DNA of 64,000 nt. Origin: Gnetum montanum (Eukaryota > Streptophyta > Gnetopsida > Gnetales > Gnetaceae). The notes under the pieces are model-generated. The model did not search any database. It was not told the origin of the DNA and worked only from the letters and a program-made list of their open reading frames with translations. The position numbers and the translations under genes are program-made. The stretch spans positions 782,424 to 846,423 of the forward strand of contig MNCI01002249.1 in the NCBI GenBank assembly GCA_015680685.1, read 5' to 3'. Below are positions 10,701 to 25,700 of the stretch, piece by piece (positions within the stretch are counted from its first letter, which is position 1; each line of letters starts with the position of its first letter).

Positions 10701-13700
10701 GAGAAAAGCTAACTAAGACAACTATGAATGAAAATATCAAGTGGGTTAAAGTAATAAAAGCAAAATATTTGAACCACTCAGAAGATTTTTTAAAATAACC
10801 ACATATTATTGATGCTTCCATCATATGGGCAGGACATGAAAAGCAAAGGTGAGAAAACACTGCATGAAATCTTAGGATGTTAAAGATTAGTTATGGGGTC
10901 AAACCCATGACTTGGAGCTTCCAAATCAAGAGTCTTGCTACTAGGCTAACACCTCTTTGTTTTTTATTTGTTTGTTTGTTTCAGATCTACGATTTTTGTA
11001 GCAGCAAGGTGGGGGAAGGTCAGTAGGGAAAGTTTGGAAATTTTTTCAAAGAATTGGGATTTTCTATTTGATGCTTTGCAATCATGATTTCTAAATTTAT
11101 TTTTTTTTTGGTGCAATTACCACAATTTGCAGCTTTAGCGATTTTTTACTAAGATTGGTTACGACAAAATAAACATTCTTACAAAGTAACAAAAGCTTAT
11201 GACACTTTATGCATGGTTGAAGTGGGTAAAGAAGCTATTCGCTAGCAGAAAGTACATTTAATTCTTAAAGTTTGTCTTTTTGAATAAACATGAAAAAAAA
11301 AAGTTAACAATAGATAATTTGTTAATGTGAGGATAGATGATTGTTAACAGATGTTTCTGCAAAAATGCTTGTGAAAATGATCATATCAGCAATGTCCTGC
11401 AATTGCAAATATTTGGAACAGAGTTTGAAAAGCTACAAGTTAGCATTTTATTATGCCAAAATCTTTACAAGATCTTGCAGAAGCTTCAACTATAATCAGT
11501 GGAATTCAACACATTAATTAAAATTGGAATGCTTTGCTAGCACATGCCATCTTTTAAATTTGGAAGGAATAAAACAACAGGATTTCTTAAGGGACAGAAA
11601 TCCATCTAAATAGAGTATGGTATGCAGCAATAAAAAATTGGAAGAAGAATGTGATACATAAAATGGAACTTAACTGTCCAAGTCTTAAAGCCTTACATAA
11701 TTATAATTTTTATTTCCTAGGATAGGATTAGATTGCTACCTTGACATGACTATTTTATTTTTTAAAAAGTTACTCTCATCTTGGTCGATCATTAGGATCC
11801 CATTATACTTAAAGCTTATTATATTAATACAATCTCTTTTTACTTGTTCAAACAAAACAAGGGTATCTATAGACACAGGGCAAACGTCCGCACGTATTAT
11901 CAGCATTTTATATAAAGCAAATTACTTGAGTGTGTTGAAAACGCTCTTAGAATACTTGGCATTTTTAGTTTAATTGAAATACTTGCTATGATTCAAACCG
12001 GTTACCCTGCAACAATTTTTAGCATTAGATTGGTTATATCCCCTTGAATCACGAGAAAATTTTTCCTTACCATGTCATCTGACAGCATAGACCCATTATT
12101 ATTCTCTGCTACCTCAATGGAAATCCTCATATAACCATGAAAATCATGTGAAAGAGAACTCAAGTGATAAACTGATATTTGTTCTCATGAAGCATTTTAA
12201 AAATAATGTAGTACTAGAAGCATTTTTCATCAGCAATGTTCATTTAAGAAAATGATATATTAGAAGACACTTGAAATTTCCTGTAACCTGTTTCTTGTAA
12301 CAGAAAACCATACAGCATTTTAAAAAGGCATAGAATAGACACACGCACCTTTGCAATTTTTATTGTTGTGATAGATTTCTGTGCCAAAGGAAATAGTATG
12401 TTAAAAGACTGCAATCAAAGAAAGTTATTTTTCATCAGGTCATTTCTTGGAAGCTAGAAGCAACACATGAACCTCAACCAAGTAACCAAAATTCTATTAC
12501 TTTGTCATCTAAATTATGTTACCTCAGCAACCAATTTGGTAGCAATATCATAATATTCTGATGATCCTGTAGCTTCAGAAACTCTTTTATATAGTGTTTG
12601 AATTGTATAGAAAGCAGATAATGTAACTGCACAATTTTTTGACTATTTCAGACACTTTTAAATGAAAATATTACCGTTTGAGAAATAAGGAAACATCCAC
12701 ATATATATAAAAACAAACAATACCTTGCCATGAATGAGCAGGATGAAGACAATTGATTAAGGCGGTTACAATGTCATTTCCTCTTTCAAGAATATCTGAC
12801 AATTTTGCCGTATGTAGAGCAGCAGAAAGACCATCAAGTGACTTTCCCAAAGCAAATGAATCATATTTCGAGTCCTCTACAATAATGAACCACAATTACT
12901 AATAGCTGCGGAAAAATGATGGAGCAATAAAATATCATTTTTCCACAACAGCATTTTTGGTTTTGTATGCTTCTTATGGCACACAAACAAATCATCATTA
13001 ATTTTTTTTTTTTTGCAAAAAAATTAATAACAATATTTTTTTCTTTTCTCCAGTTTTCTTTGTAAAGTGAACTGGTTGAAAAGTTTATAGGTCAAAAGAG
13101 TTTATAAAGACGAGAAAGAAGCATACACATGATATTCATGAACTTGAAGAACATATGATCAAATAATAGGAGAGATTATTTGGTGGAAATTAGTAAGAAA
13201 AACCATCTGATTTAGATAAGAAAAAACCAACAATCAGAATTTTGGCAATTTTTTAACACAAAAATAGCTGACCTTCTAGCCAGGAAGGCAAAACTACTTG
13301 TCAACATTTTAACAAATGCAACAAATTTATAATGACTACTTTAAATAATCTGACAGTAGAATCCTGACATTGATTGGAACAATGGAGATTATATTCAAAT
13401 AAAATATGAAACTACTGGGTGTTTGTGACAATGGTTTTGGCAATACCATACTTCCGCAGTCAGGCATTCGTTATAACACTGAGTATAATGAAACGGGAAA
13501 ACAAAATAAACTGCATTTGTTACCCAAGGTTATACATGCAGATGGATGGAAAAATAAGGATGATATATACTTGCAAGATTCAGACTACATTGATCAAAGA
13601 GTTTGGCTCCATCTTGAAAGAAGATTTGAGAAATTCAGGATAAAGAGGGAAAAAACAATATTTGTATTCTCTGTACCTCTTGAAAAATCAATTACAACTG

Positions 13701-16700
13701 ATGATGAATTAATATGATCTGAAACATCTTCCTTAAAAAGTGCAAGCTATGCATAATACAATATGCACTTGCAAGATTCAAAGTACTTTCCTTCAAACAA
13801 ATTGCCCTCATCTCAAAAGAAGATTTAAGAGACTCAAAATAAAAAGGAAGAAAACAATATTTATTCTGTCTAATCCTACTGAAATGAATTGCAACTCATA
13901 ATGAAATATAATTTGACATGTTTTTTAAAAACAAAAAAAAAACTTAAGAATCACACATGGTCAAGAAAATGGAGACAAGACAGTGGAGTCTTCCGGTATA
14001 AATTTTATTAAATTAAGAAAAAACTTTTACAAAATAGTGCGTAAGGAATGATGAAGGCAACAAAAGTAGATACAGCTAGAAAGAAACATGTAAAAGGACC
14101 TTAGGGTTTGTAACGATATTCAACATCACTAGATTGATGAAAGAAGAGGTAGGCCACAAAGATGATATTGGATGGAATAGTTATAAAACATTTCTTAGGG
14201 TGATAAATGAATAAATATTCATGCTTGGATTGACAAGAATTAAAAAAGAGACTCATGAAACAGAGCTTAAATAAATATCATTGTACTTCAATGAAGAGGT
14301 TGGCTAATGATGATTCTAGTCATTTTTTACCTTTTCTATTTCACTATATTTATTGTCATACTAACAGATCACTATAGACAACTAATGAACATATGACTTT
14401 GAATAACACAAACCTGTATGTTCCGTATGTGAGGAAGACTTGTTGCCTATGTTTTCATTGAAATTATCAGCACATACTTGAATTAGAAAAGGTAACACCA
14501 TATTAAAAATTTCTGGTTTTCCAAAAGCTCTAATGATCTGCGATAAACAACCCATAAGACAATGTTAGAAACACACAAGAACTAGGTAATTCACATTACA
14601 GAACAAAGAATGTATAACATGGAAAATGTTAATGCCAGCATAAGTCATTATCTTTCACATCCAATCATTTTAGCCAGTAGGACTAAAAACAAGTAAAATA
14701 TTTAGAGTATTTTGAATCTAGAATACATGATAAGAATACCACCTGCAGGTTCTGACGGCAAGGTTTCTCTTGCCTTCTACATCAGTCTAATGACATTCTA
14801 GAAGTAGGTCTTCTCTATCAATGTGTGCAATACTGAAATTTTGTATTAAAAGCAAAAAGGAACTAAAAACACCCTTAAAGGTGAAATATTAATGCAAATA
14901 AATACCTTTTCAAGACTGGTAAATGCCATTTCACGGTAAGATGTTATTTTCTTGGAACATGCAGAAATTATTGAACTTAGTATAACCTCTTCATTGACAT
15001 TATCACTGACAGAAGCTTCTGTTGTTATACTGACATGGCATGCTTCAACAAGTGCAGCTGTTGCTTCTAGAATCAACTCCTTTCCCTTTAGATCAAACAT
15101 AGATAATATTTCATGTATAACAGAACGTTCATTCAACAAATAAGATGAAGAAAAGATTCATACATGCATTAGCATTTTATCAGACATTTCGAAATCATTA
15201 GGGCTGAAATAAGCCTTTTAGATTTTACTATTGAAGTATAGTGCATACCTCCCAAATTCTTCCTGGTATTTCCTTTATTGTGATCTTTAGAAGCTCTTGC
15301 ACGTGTGGTGATAATGATGGCCCAAGAGTTTCAGCAAGCATTTTTACTGCTTTAGAAGACTGAAAAACGACATTTAAAAAAAAAGAAAAAAATTTCTTAC
15401 AATGCTTAAATTCCTAGGCATCATTGGCAACGATCATTGGAAGATCAGTCAACACACCTTCTTCTTTCTTGCCCATGATGATGATGTCAAGCTTTCGCAT
15501 AGCATAGAAACTATTTCATGAAGATACAGCTGTAGCGTAATTGATTCACCAGTAGTATTTTCCTCCCACACATCCTCAAACAGTCTGCTGATTTCTTTGT
15601 CATCATTAAACCTGCATAAAAGATACCTCTCTGTAAAGGCACAGAAAGGAAAAGCTTGAAGTAACAACATCCTTATGCTACCGTTCATTCTTTGGGCAAC
15701 ATGCAATTGTTGTATTATCACTTTTCAGTGTTTTGCAAAATTCCATTCTTGATGAAAATGTATTATACTACCTTACATAAAAACAATACGAAACTTGCAA
15801 ACCAGTGTACTGATGAGTGCAGGATTACATGCATAGGCAAAACACTAACAAACACAATCACCATTCTCTAGATAAATCCTAGTCACCATGCAAAGAAATT
15901 AAACTTATAGAAAAATATAATAAAAAATGGGAGTGAGTATAAAAACCTAGCAATGAAGAGCACGGGCAAAACTGTTGTGTGGTATCTCTTAATGACATCT
16001 GAAGCTTCACGAGAAAAGCATTCAAGTAAAATTGCACTGGCAACTTGAATTCCACGATCATCACTGGACCAGTAAAGCTTGATGGCATCATCAACCATCT
16101 TTTCTGCCTGAGATGGAGCAGCATATCTAAGTAGACAGCCACAGGAAGCTGCAAAAGCTCTTTTTGCGGACATACTTCTTTCACCTTCAACAGCTGAAAG
16201 CAAGACTCTTGCAAAGGTAGTAACAAATGGCTTTATGTCTGAACCAACCTTCTGAACAAGCAACCCAATGAACCTTGCAACACCTACTCTGTCATCCACA
16301 AGGAACTGGAGCATTAATACATTGTTGCAAAATCAATTTCACGGTTAGCAAATTTTTCACCACAGAAGCCATAAAACTATCAAAATTTTCAAACTAGCAA
16401 ATTTCAAAAATAGCATATGGGATCATTCTATAAGATTCCACTTACTCTGTAATCAACAAGCAATATTGTTATTTTAAATGAAAAAACAATTCCAGACCAA
16501 CAAGACACAACCTTCTAACAGATAGAAACAAAACTAAAGAAAAAGTGAGAATGCACTAAAAAGTAATTAACTGTAGGTGCAAGAAAGTGAACTTATTGAA
16601 GCAAAAATAGTGATCCCTAACCATATTCACAATGTTCTTTAAAATTTTGTTTTATTTGTGAAAGACATGTTCTTGACGATACCTTGTGTTCAGACCAACA

Positions 16701-19700
16701 CCTGTACGAACAAGTTGAACAAGACGCGGAACCACTAATGGCAAAGTAGAGTCATCGATATATTTCAGGGAAAAATCAAGAGTTTCCCACATGGGAGAAT
16801 CTTTTGCAATAGCAATTCGTAAGCTCTGGAACTTCTCTTTCTTTATGCCCACATTATCTGCATGCAACTGCAGAAATGCATAAAAAGAGAAAGCTATGTT
16901 TACATCAGCAATCACTTTCAAAACACTGAAAAGCATAACAGGGGTTTGGAATGATAAAGCAAAAGCTGTTAAACAACAAAAATTTAAATATATTAAATTT
17001 AGAGGGAAAAATCCTTTGAATTACTTATCAATAATAAAGACAATGTAGAAAAATACCTCTGCATAATTAAGGTTCGGATCCTCCAGACTTGAAAGACTTT
17101 CTAGCATGCAGGACACAAGGTCTGGCAAATGGGGACGAATCACATCACCTGAAACCTAGATAAATACACTGAATGTTAAATACAAGCAATATGATAACAT
17201 AAATAGTATCACAACAGTTGTCATATAATTGGAAATTTAAAAAACTCAGCTGATACATGCTAACTATCAAATATATAACATAATGAATTCACAGTATACA
17301 TATCCTGATATTTTAGGCTAGTAATTAGAACACTTCATTATAATGCAAAAAAGTTTTGAAGAGCAGCTTCACATGCCAAATTCTATTTCAAGAAATGATT
17401 TACATTGATCATCAGTCAGTAGAGCAGAGCAATTCGAACTATTTTCTTCCTTCTCTTCTAAAAAAACAACTAACCTTTGAAAGTTTCACTACCATATTTA
17501 TGGCCACCTTCTGAACAGTATTGACTTTGCTGATTATTCCATCAGAAAGCATAAATGGCAAAACAATGGAAATGGCAGCCATTGCTTCAGTGTTGAAAGT
17601 AAGTGATGAGTCACATAGCCTTGAACTGAGAGTCTCTACAGCTCGACAGAGTCGCTCCCCAGCTATACGGACACTTTCTTTTATGTCATCCATGGCTCTG
17701 AATGTTGCAATCCAGATTCGCTTCAAATATTTATCCACCTAAAAAATTATGATACACAATGCAAATTTTATTTTGAGGAATAAGCAGAAAAATGAACAGC
17801 AGTGCAGCGTAATCATCCTAATTTGACTGTCAATGTTAGAATTTGATTTAAGATGCATATAGGAAGGAAGTCAATTTCATAGTACATAGATTTTCTTTTT
17901 GTCATTTTCACAATACAAGATTTTGAACTTAGTATGTGGGCAAGGACTGTTAAGCTATCAGCTATAGCTTGTTACAGCTAAGATGTTCAAAGGGATGCCT
18001 TGAAACTGCAAAATATTTGAAAGGATCAGAGGATTTATTCATCTAGAAATACCTCGTATTTTCATAGAAAAACCCTACAACATGAAGACAAATCTCCAGC
18101 TAGTTTCTCCCAAATGGCCTGGGATATTTCAAACTCTAGCAGTTCTTAAAACTAAATGCATTTATCCATTTCTTCTACATCAATATGACAATTTTTTCCC
18201 TGAGTATTTCCTTCTAGAGGAAAATGTCAAAAACACAAAATAGGGCAGTTGCCCATAAGCAACAAAACCTGATTGAACTTTCGCCCTTGAAGAAGATCAG
18301 CAAGAGCAAGGCATGATGATTCACGAGCACGCCATAATCTGGAACCAATCTGAGTCAACATTTCCTCAATTACATCATCCCAATATTCATCAATGACTTT
18401 CTTAGGCTCGGCTACAAGAGAGCGCCAAATATGACCCATCGCATCCTACATACATACATACATATCAATTACATAGCGTTAAAATAGTTACCATCCTATA
18501 AAGTAACACAACTATGCCATCCTAAATTGCAATATCGGATAAACAAAAAGAGGCATTTGAGAATAATTCCACTAGAATAAACAAGAGCATAAGTGAAATG
18601 CAAATTCTACAAATCAAAACACAAGATTTTGATCAACTACAGTTCTAGTTATGCAAAAAAAAAAAGCAGAAAGTACAGTATTTTATTACTTCCATGTGGA
18701 GACCACAAAACACAGTATAAACTGTTAGTCTTAAACTTGTGACCTCTGAGATGCATGTCGCAACTCTTGCCAGCAAGCTAAACCTCTGGGATGCTGGCTG
18801 TTATTTTAAAAATCTAATAGATACTGATTCTGTCAACTATTAGTTCAGCTAATATCAAAACACTTGTCCTAATAAAAGAGTACAAAATAAGCCATGTTTT
18901 ACTACTAAAAAATGATGGATATTTTATGATAAATCTCTACCTTAATTATTGAAAAGAAAGAAATAAGACTGAACCTGTAAATGAATTACTCCAGCTTAAA
19001 TATTTTTTTTAAAAGTCCCATCACACTAATTTATAATTTGATTAATAAAACCCAAAACAAATCATACAGAAAACAAAAGAAATGGTTAAACTCTATCATG
19101 TCCAATAGATCCTTTGGGTCTCCACATAAACATGACATAAACAACTTCATTGTACTAAGTCATTTGACACAAAGGTTTACACTGCCCAACTTCCAAAGAT
19201 GTGCATTGAAGCAGGTGTCACTCCTAATTATGACCCACCCCGCATACTGCCATCTACCTATGTAGCTGGTACATCAAGGAACCAGCTCATATGAATAGTG
19301 TTCTTGTTTCTATTAAATTCTAAAAACGCGAACTCATATTCAGTTTGCGGCCTTCAATATGAGACACGGCCTTGCATGATATGGATACTTTTGACCTTTC
19401 ATCACCACATTATTTTAGGGCAAAGAGTAAAATGAAAATATTTTGCATGTAGTTGATTTTACATTTCCTTGCATACAAAAATGTTAGCTAAGATGATGTG
19501 ACATAAAGATAAGAACAACATTATTCCAGAAGCAATTTCTAATATCAATAATGTACATAGTTGCTCAAAGTTTTTGGTTACAAACAGAAGACATATAATT
19601 GTTAATTCATTATTATAATTTGAAGCTAATCACAACCTGAATCATTTTATCTGGATCATACTGATACCGGAGAAGCTTTGGCACCAAGGTACGCAAATAA

Positions 19701-22700
19701 GGCATAAGTGCATCTCCAGAATGCTTTGCAATCCTTGAGAACCCGAAAGCAGCCCCACGCTTGGAGTTCATCATTGCCTGGTAATTGGCCAAGTCCATGA
19801 ATTTATAAATCAAATTCGGTTGACCCATCTCAGTTGCAAGACTGCACAACTCCTTATACGTGCTTAGCTTGCCGCCACCAGGTCTTTCTCCAATCGTACC
19901 ATCCTCAAAAACTTCAGAGTCTTCCTCCAACTATTCAAATCATCGACCAGTTGATCATAAGAAAAGGATCGTAAATATCTACTGTAGAATAAATAATCAT
20001 TTTTAAAAAACAGATAGTTTTCACTGAGATATTAACCAAAACGCTGCCAATAAACATTGTGATCTCAGAAATTTGCCATTGTCAAGACTTGCCTTTACAT
20101 GTCGCTTCCTCTTTGTGCCAGTCAATGTATTAACGAGGGCCTTTACCAGTTCATTCTTCATAGAAGAGTTACCAAGGTCATAGACAATGCTCATTCCCCT
20201 TGAAGCAACCTCTTGTGTTGTTTCATTCTGATCTCCTAGCAAATATGAAAAGGCTTCCTGCAAAGTTCAATTAATATTACCTTGAAATAATGAAATACTA
20301 AGAAATTACAAGATGTTCTAATGGTACTGAGAATGTCATCCTCCCCATGCATACAAACAAATGCTAAAACTGAAACTGAAACTGAACTTTGTTCCTTGTA
20401 TCCACTAAGACCCTTTGGATCTATCAGACCAGTTCAGAATTCCTTTTACGAAATTTGTTTTTTTTTTTAATTTATAACTCAATGCTGCCTAGTGGAATTG
20501 AACCTGTGACTTGGAATCACCAAGCCAAGACTCTTGCCACTATGCTAACACCTCATTAAAGTAATAAAGCAAGCAGGCAAAAGCACAAGTATGCACGTTT
20601 TAAACGTAAACTCTACCAGACACAACCACATGGACATACATTGTTAGGCCATTTATCAAAAAGGAATTTGTCCATGTATAACAAGAATTGTTACCTACCC
20701 ATTCCTCCTGAAGTTTGTCAGAGAGAATTTTCTACAAATATACCACCTTGTTCTGCATTTTTAATCAAAGATTGTATCTTCACAATATTTCTTGAGCTAT
20801 GCATGGCAATTACAGATATTGAAGGAATTAAGCTAATAGCACAGAACTTCCGTTTTACTCTGATCCTAAGTTCAGATGTTTCCCTATTAATATTGTCTCA
20901 GCAAAAAAGCAATGACACCGACAAGCAATGTACTGCTTGAATATGGATGGGATACAAGATACAGTGGAAAATGGCATTTTAGTCAATATGCCTTGATACT
21001 TCTAATATCTAGATCAACCATAAATGTTATTCTAGGTACACAGTACAATGAATAAGCAAAACCAATAAGATACATTTGCAATGAAGCCATAAATTGTTTA
21101 CATCTTCCTTCACTATCATTGTTGAGCTTTCACACGATAGTTTGAACTTTCTTTCATTCAAAATTATTTAAAAAAGAAAAAAAGAAAAAAAAAAACATCT
21201 CCTAATATCAGGAGGGAGAAGTTAATGGTAGGAAAAAGGAATTGCAGGAAAGAAGATGAAGCAGGTATCACCTGATGTTTGAACATGTAAACTGATGTCA
21301 CATGAACGGGTAATGCTAGGGTAAAAATCTCCCATCATTAAGGGGAGTGTTCCAAACATTAGGTTAAGAATAACGAACATTGATGGAAACCTCTTAAAAG
21401 TTGTCAGACTGTATACTGTTGTAAGGTCCGTAAATTTTGATTAATATGTCCAACTGTGAAATGCTAGGATCAATTACATGACACTTCAAATAGCCACAAC
21501 CGTCCAAGAGACCAAGACTAAAATACATGAGAAATAGCCAATGAAATAATCCTAATATTTCTAGGCAAAGCGAGATATACACAATTGCAAGAACAATTTA
21601 TATAAAGATTTTCCTTTGTCAGTTGTGAATTCAAGTTTTTTATCTTTTATTGATGATGCTTCAATTTTCAAAATTATTAATAGATTCTAAGCCAGATAGT
21701 CGTAGTAACATAACACAGGAAATCTGCAGAATTCCAACAAATTATATTGGGTAACAAAAGCTGATTTGTGGCTGTACCGGAGCCACATTGAAGATTTCCA
21801 ATTAAACAAACCCAGGAATATCCATATAACTGCAACCTCAATCACAAATATTGATTTGGGGACAAGGGTAAGTTGTGTTCAAGTGCCCAATGATAAATAT
21901 TATGGAATAGCATATAAACAATAAACAATAGCTTTGATCATCATATGATAAATACGGTGGCTTGGTCAATTATTGGATTTGTGTGTTGTCTTTCATAGAA
22001 TATAAATAAGGGGACTGCCACTTGCAGTAACAGTGAGGTGCTTGTTTTTCAAGTTAGAAGACCTGAATTTGAGTCTGGGCACAGCTACTCAAAAGAGGTT
22101 AGGCTTTTGCTCATCCAACAACCCTCCCAGGACCCAACGCACCATTGAGGGAAGAGCATCGAGTGTCTGGGTAATGAAAAAAACTCATAGAATATAATTA
22201 ATTCAACCATGGGTTTTGACATTTATCATGAGATCACAGAAAAAATATTCAATATGTAACATGAAAATAGAATAGAAAACTAAAAATTGAATCACTAATT
22301 CATTAGTAGACAAAGTATTGCTATGAGTTACATTAAATGCATCTATACCTGAATTTCAGGAAGCAGTTTCTTTAGCTTTTGATGGCCTCCACAATAGGTG
22401 ACTAATGATAACAACCAAATGGACCCTGCCAAGCGCTCCTCCTTTCTGCTACTGTATAGCAGTTCATGAAATAATTTATTTATTATTTTCTCTTTAGCAT
22501 CACCATGAATATCTTCAGAGGCATTATTCTCTATCGTCGTACTATCAGTAGATTCATAGGAAGTAATTTCATCCATCAGATAATTTGAAGTCATTGAAAG
22601 AGAAGTGTAGCTTGACTTAAGTATTTCATCAATGGTGATAGGAATCACACCCCATATGAATGCAAAAGCTTCTCCAGTAGAGAATAGCACATCTTCAACC

Positions 22701-25700
22701 TGTGAATTTCCAGACCAGGCTTTCTTAATACAGCTCAAAACAGTTGTGTCTACACAGATTTCTCTATAGCTCAGTCAAAAATAGTTTTTTAAATGAAGTA
22801 ATATTTGTCAGACGGTATCATGCTACATCAGAGTATGATGATAAATTATAAAATGGAACAGAATTCAGTATACCTTTGATCTGCTAAGACTAAAAAGCAG
22901 ATCGAGTACCCTGTCTGCAAGTTTGGAAGACCTATCACCGTAACATATATGACCACAGGCAACTACAATCTTTTGGACAACCTTGATATCATCAGAAGAA
23001 AGCAGCTCTTTAAAACGTGCAATTATACTGTCTACGGATGCATGCACATGCTCTAAATTAATTACTGGCTCTGTTGAACTTTCAATCATTTTATTATCAT
23101 TTTTCACAATCAGATCCCTACTTTTAGTGCCTTCAGAAGATCTTTGCAAATGAAACTCAGACTTAGAAAACAAGGCTCCACGTAAACCAATATGGCCCAG
23201 TGCCTCTGCAGCAGCTGCAGCCAAAGGCAAATTCAAAGACATAAGAACATCCACCAAAGATCGTAAACATTCCTCCATTAATGTGTTTGAAACCTGTTTA
23301 TAATGGGTAAGAAAAAGAAAAAAATTAGAAACATTAGGCACACCCATTAAATGAATTCTTCAATCAACATAATGATAAATAGATTATTAGCACATACAAA
23401 AAGTATTTCCTACAGGAAGTTTGATAGTACCACGGTAACACCCATAGGTGATAAGATAAAGGAAACTTGTCTCAGATGGTTTGGTTTGGTCATGTGCAGA
23501 CACGACTGAAGACAACATCTATTAAAAAAAGTTTGCCTAACTGAAGTAGAGAGAAAACAACAAAGAGGAAAACAGTAACATACTTGGTTCACAAAATCCA
23601 GATCTAATTGGGAAGTCAGGGACCAGATAAAAAAAGTCAGACAAATCAAACATTAAGTGAGTTGAAATTATTTTTTCATGTTTTCTTTCTACCCAGAGGC
23701 TCAATGTTCATATACCAAGCAGGATCCCAGGAGACTTGGTAGATGAGTAAGAGCCTAACCTCTTCATATATAAAAAAAGAAAAACAAATGGAAGCTTTTA
23801 CACCAAATTTTTTTTTTCCATCCATAGCTCACATATTATTTCTTTGCAAGATGTTTTGAATCATACTAGATTCATCATTAGTTGCAACTAACTTCTCAAA
23901 AATTAGAGAGAATAAATAGCATTGCAACTAATAGTTAGTTGAGATGTAGCAGGTAATTATTAGTTATAATACAATAAAAATGGATAGCTTCAGGAAAATT
24001 AAAACAATTATTAACAAAAAAAATAATTAAAATCAAGAAAAAAGGTAAATCAAAAGAAGTAAAAAAATCAAGCAAACAAAAAATAGTAGCATAATGATAT
24101 TTCAGTCATAATGGAACTCACAACTGCTTACATATAACAATTTCTTTTTTGTTTTAATAACAAAATTTTCTAAATAAAATAGTTCTATTGTGCAATTGAA
24201 TGGATTGATATTATTGATTTATACATTTCTTATGGCCAATTGTTAGGCTGGACAAGTCCATTGATGAACAGCATCTGATATATTATTATGGTCTGAGAAA
24301 AAATCAGAATCTGATCAGTAAATCAAGGGAAAATCAAACCTATACATTGTATCAAAGGAATCTTCCATAGATATTTGTTGTTACTGTTTGCTTTTCATGG
24401 TTGTCTTTTATCACCAATAGTCCAGCGAAAATCTGATTATGGTTATGGTGTTTTATGCTAATTAGAAATGCTTTTTCATTGATATCATGAATATGTGTAG
24501 AGATTGCTGTATTGTTTTGTATTTTAATTTGCAATTTTCCAGATACATGAATAATATGTTTTCCTTGAGTTTAACTTCCTTATGAAGGATTACATTTTCG
24601 CTGTGGATAATATAACACTACCACGTGAAGTGATTGAATTAACTAGCTTTTTGCTAAGATAGATGGTTGCAAATATGATTTTAAGTTTTAGATGTTTTCA
24701 CTTTTGTACTGCACCTTGGATGCATAGTGTAGTAAGAGATGTCAATTGTCATATTGGCATTCTCTTCTTGCTAGATCCTTGGGCTTTTTCTTGCATCATA
24801 CAATTTTCTTTGTTATGCTCTACTTTAAATGATAGTTGTCTGTGCTGGTCTATATACAAGTTGAATTTCTGCTAATTGATCAACTATTTGGAAATAAGAA
24901 AGAAAAGTTTACCCTTGCATTTTCAACCAGCTTGTTGGGGCTTTGAGTGTTAACTCTTGCTTTCTATGGATGGGTGTTACACAAAGGAGACATGGTGGTG
25001 GAATAATGAACTGCAACACGCTATCCAAAATAAGAAAAAATGCTTTAAGAAATGGCAGCAAAGCAGTAGCCAGGAAAACAAGCTAATATACAAAATCACA
25101 AAGGAGGCAACAATAGCAGTAGCCAAAGCCAAACATAAGGCCTTTGATAGCTTTTATGAGAAATTAGGAACAAAAGGAGAAAAATCTATTTATAAATTGG
25201 CAAAAATCAAAAACAAAAAATATAAGGACATTGATCATGTCAAATGTATCAAGGAAGCAGATGAAAGAATTTTGGTAAAAGACGATGAAATTTTGGATAG
25301 GTGGAACAATTATTTTCAAGAATTATTAAATGAAGAATTCCCAAGAGAAGACATCCAAGAAGAAGAACCAAATTTTGGTTTGGTTAATGACCTTTCCTTC
25401 TCTGAGGTAAAGTTAGCCTTATCAAAGATGAAAAATAGAAAAGTTGTTGAACCAAATAACATTCTTATAGAAGCTTGGAAAGCATTGGGAGATACAGGAG
25501 TTTTTTGGCAAACACAATTATTTAACAAAATTTTTAAAGATGGAGAAATGTCCAACAATTGGAGAAAAAGGTTTTTCATTCCCATTTAGAAAAAAAACAA
25601 TGGAAATGTACAAAATTGTGCCAACTATAGAAGGATTAAACTATTCAACCATATTATGAAGCTTTGGGAGGCAGTCATAGAGCAGCATATCAAACTTGAA

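Noticed and set aside
13406-13717. A 103-residue open frame in the w23-w24 intron
   Set aside because: It lies within an imperfect tandem repeat, has no recognisable domain, and is opposite in strand to the host gene.
14040-14290. Possible LINE tail (RLMKEEVGHKDD-like reading) in the w23-w24 intron
   Set aside because: Similarity to LINE 3' ends was too weak and too broken to call a feature.
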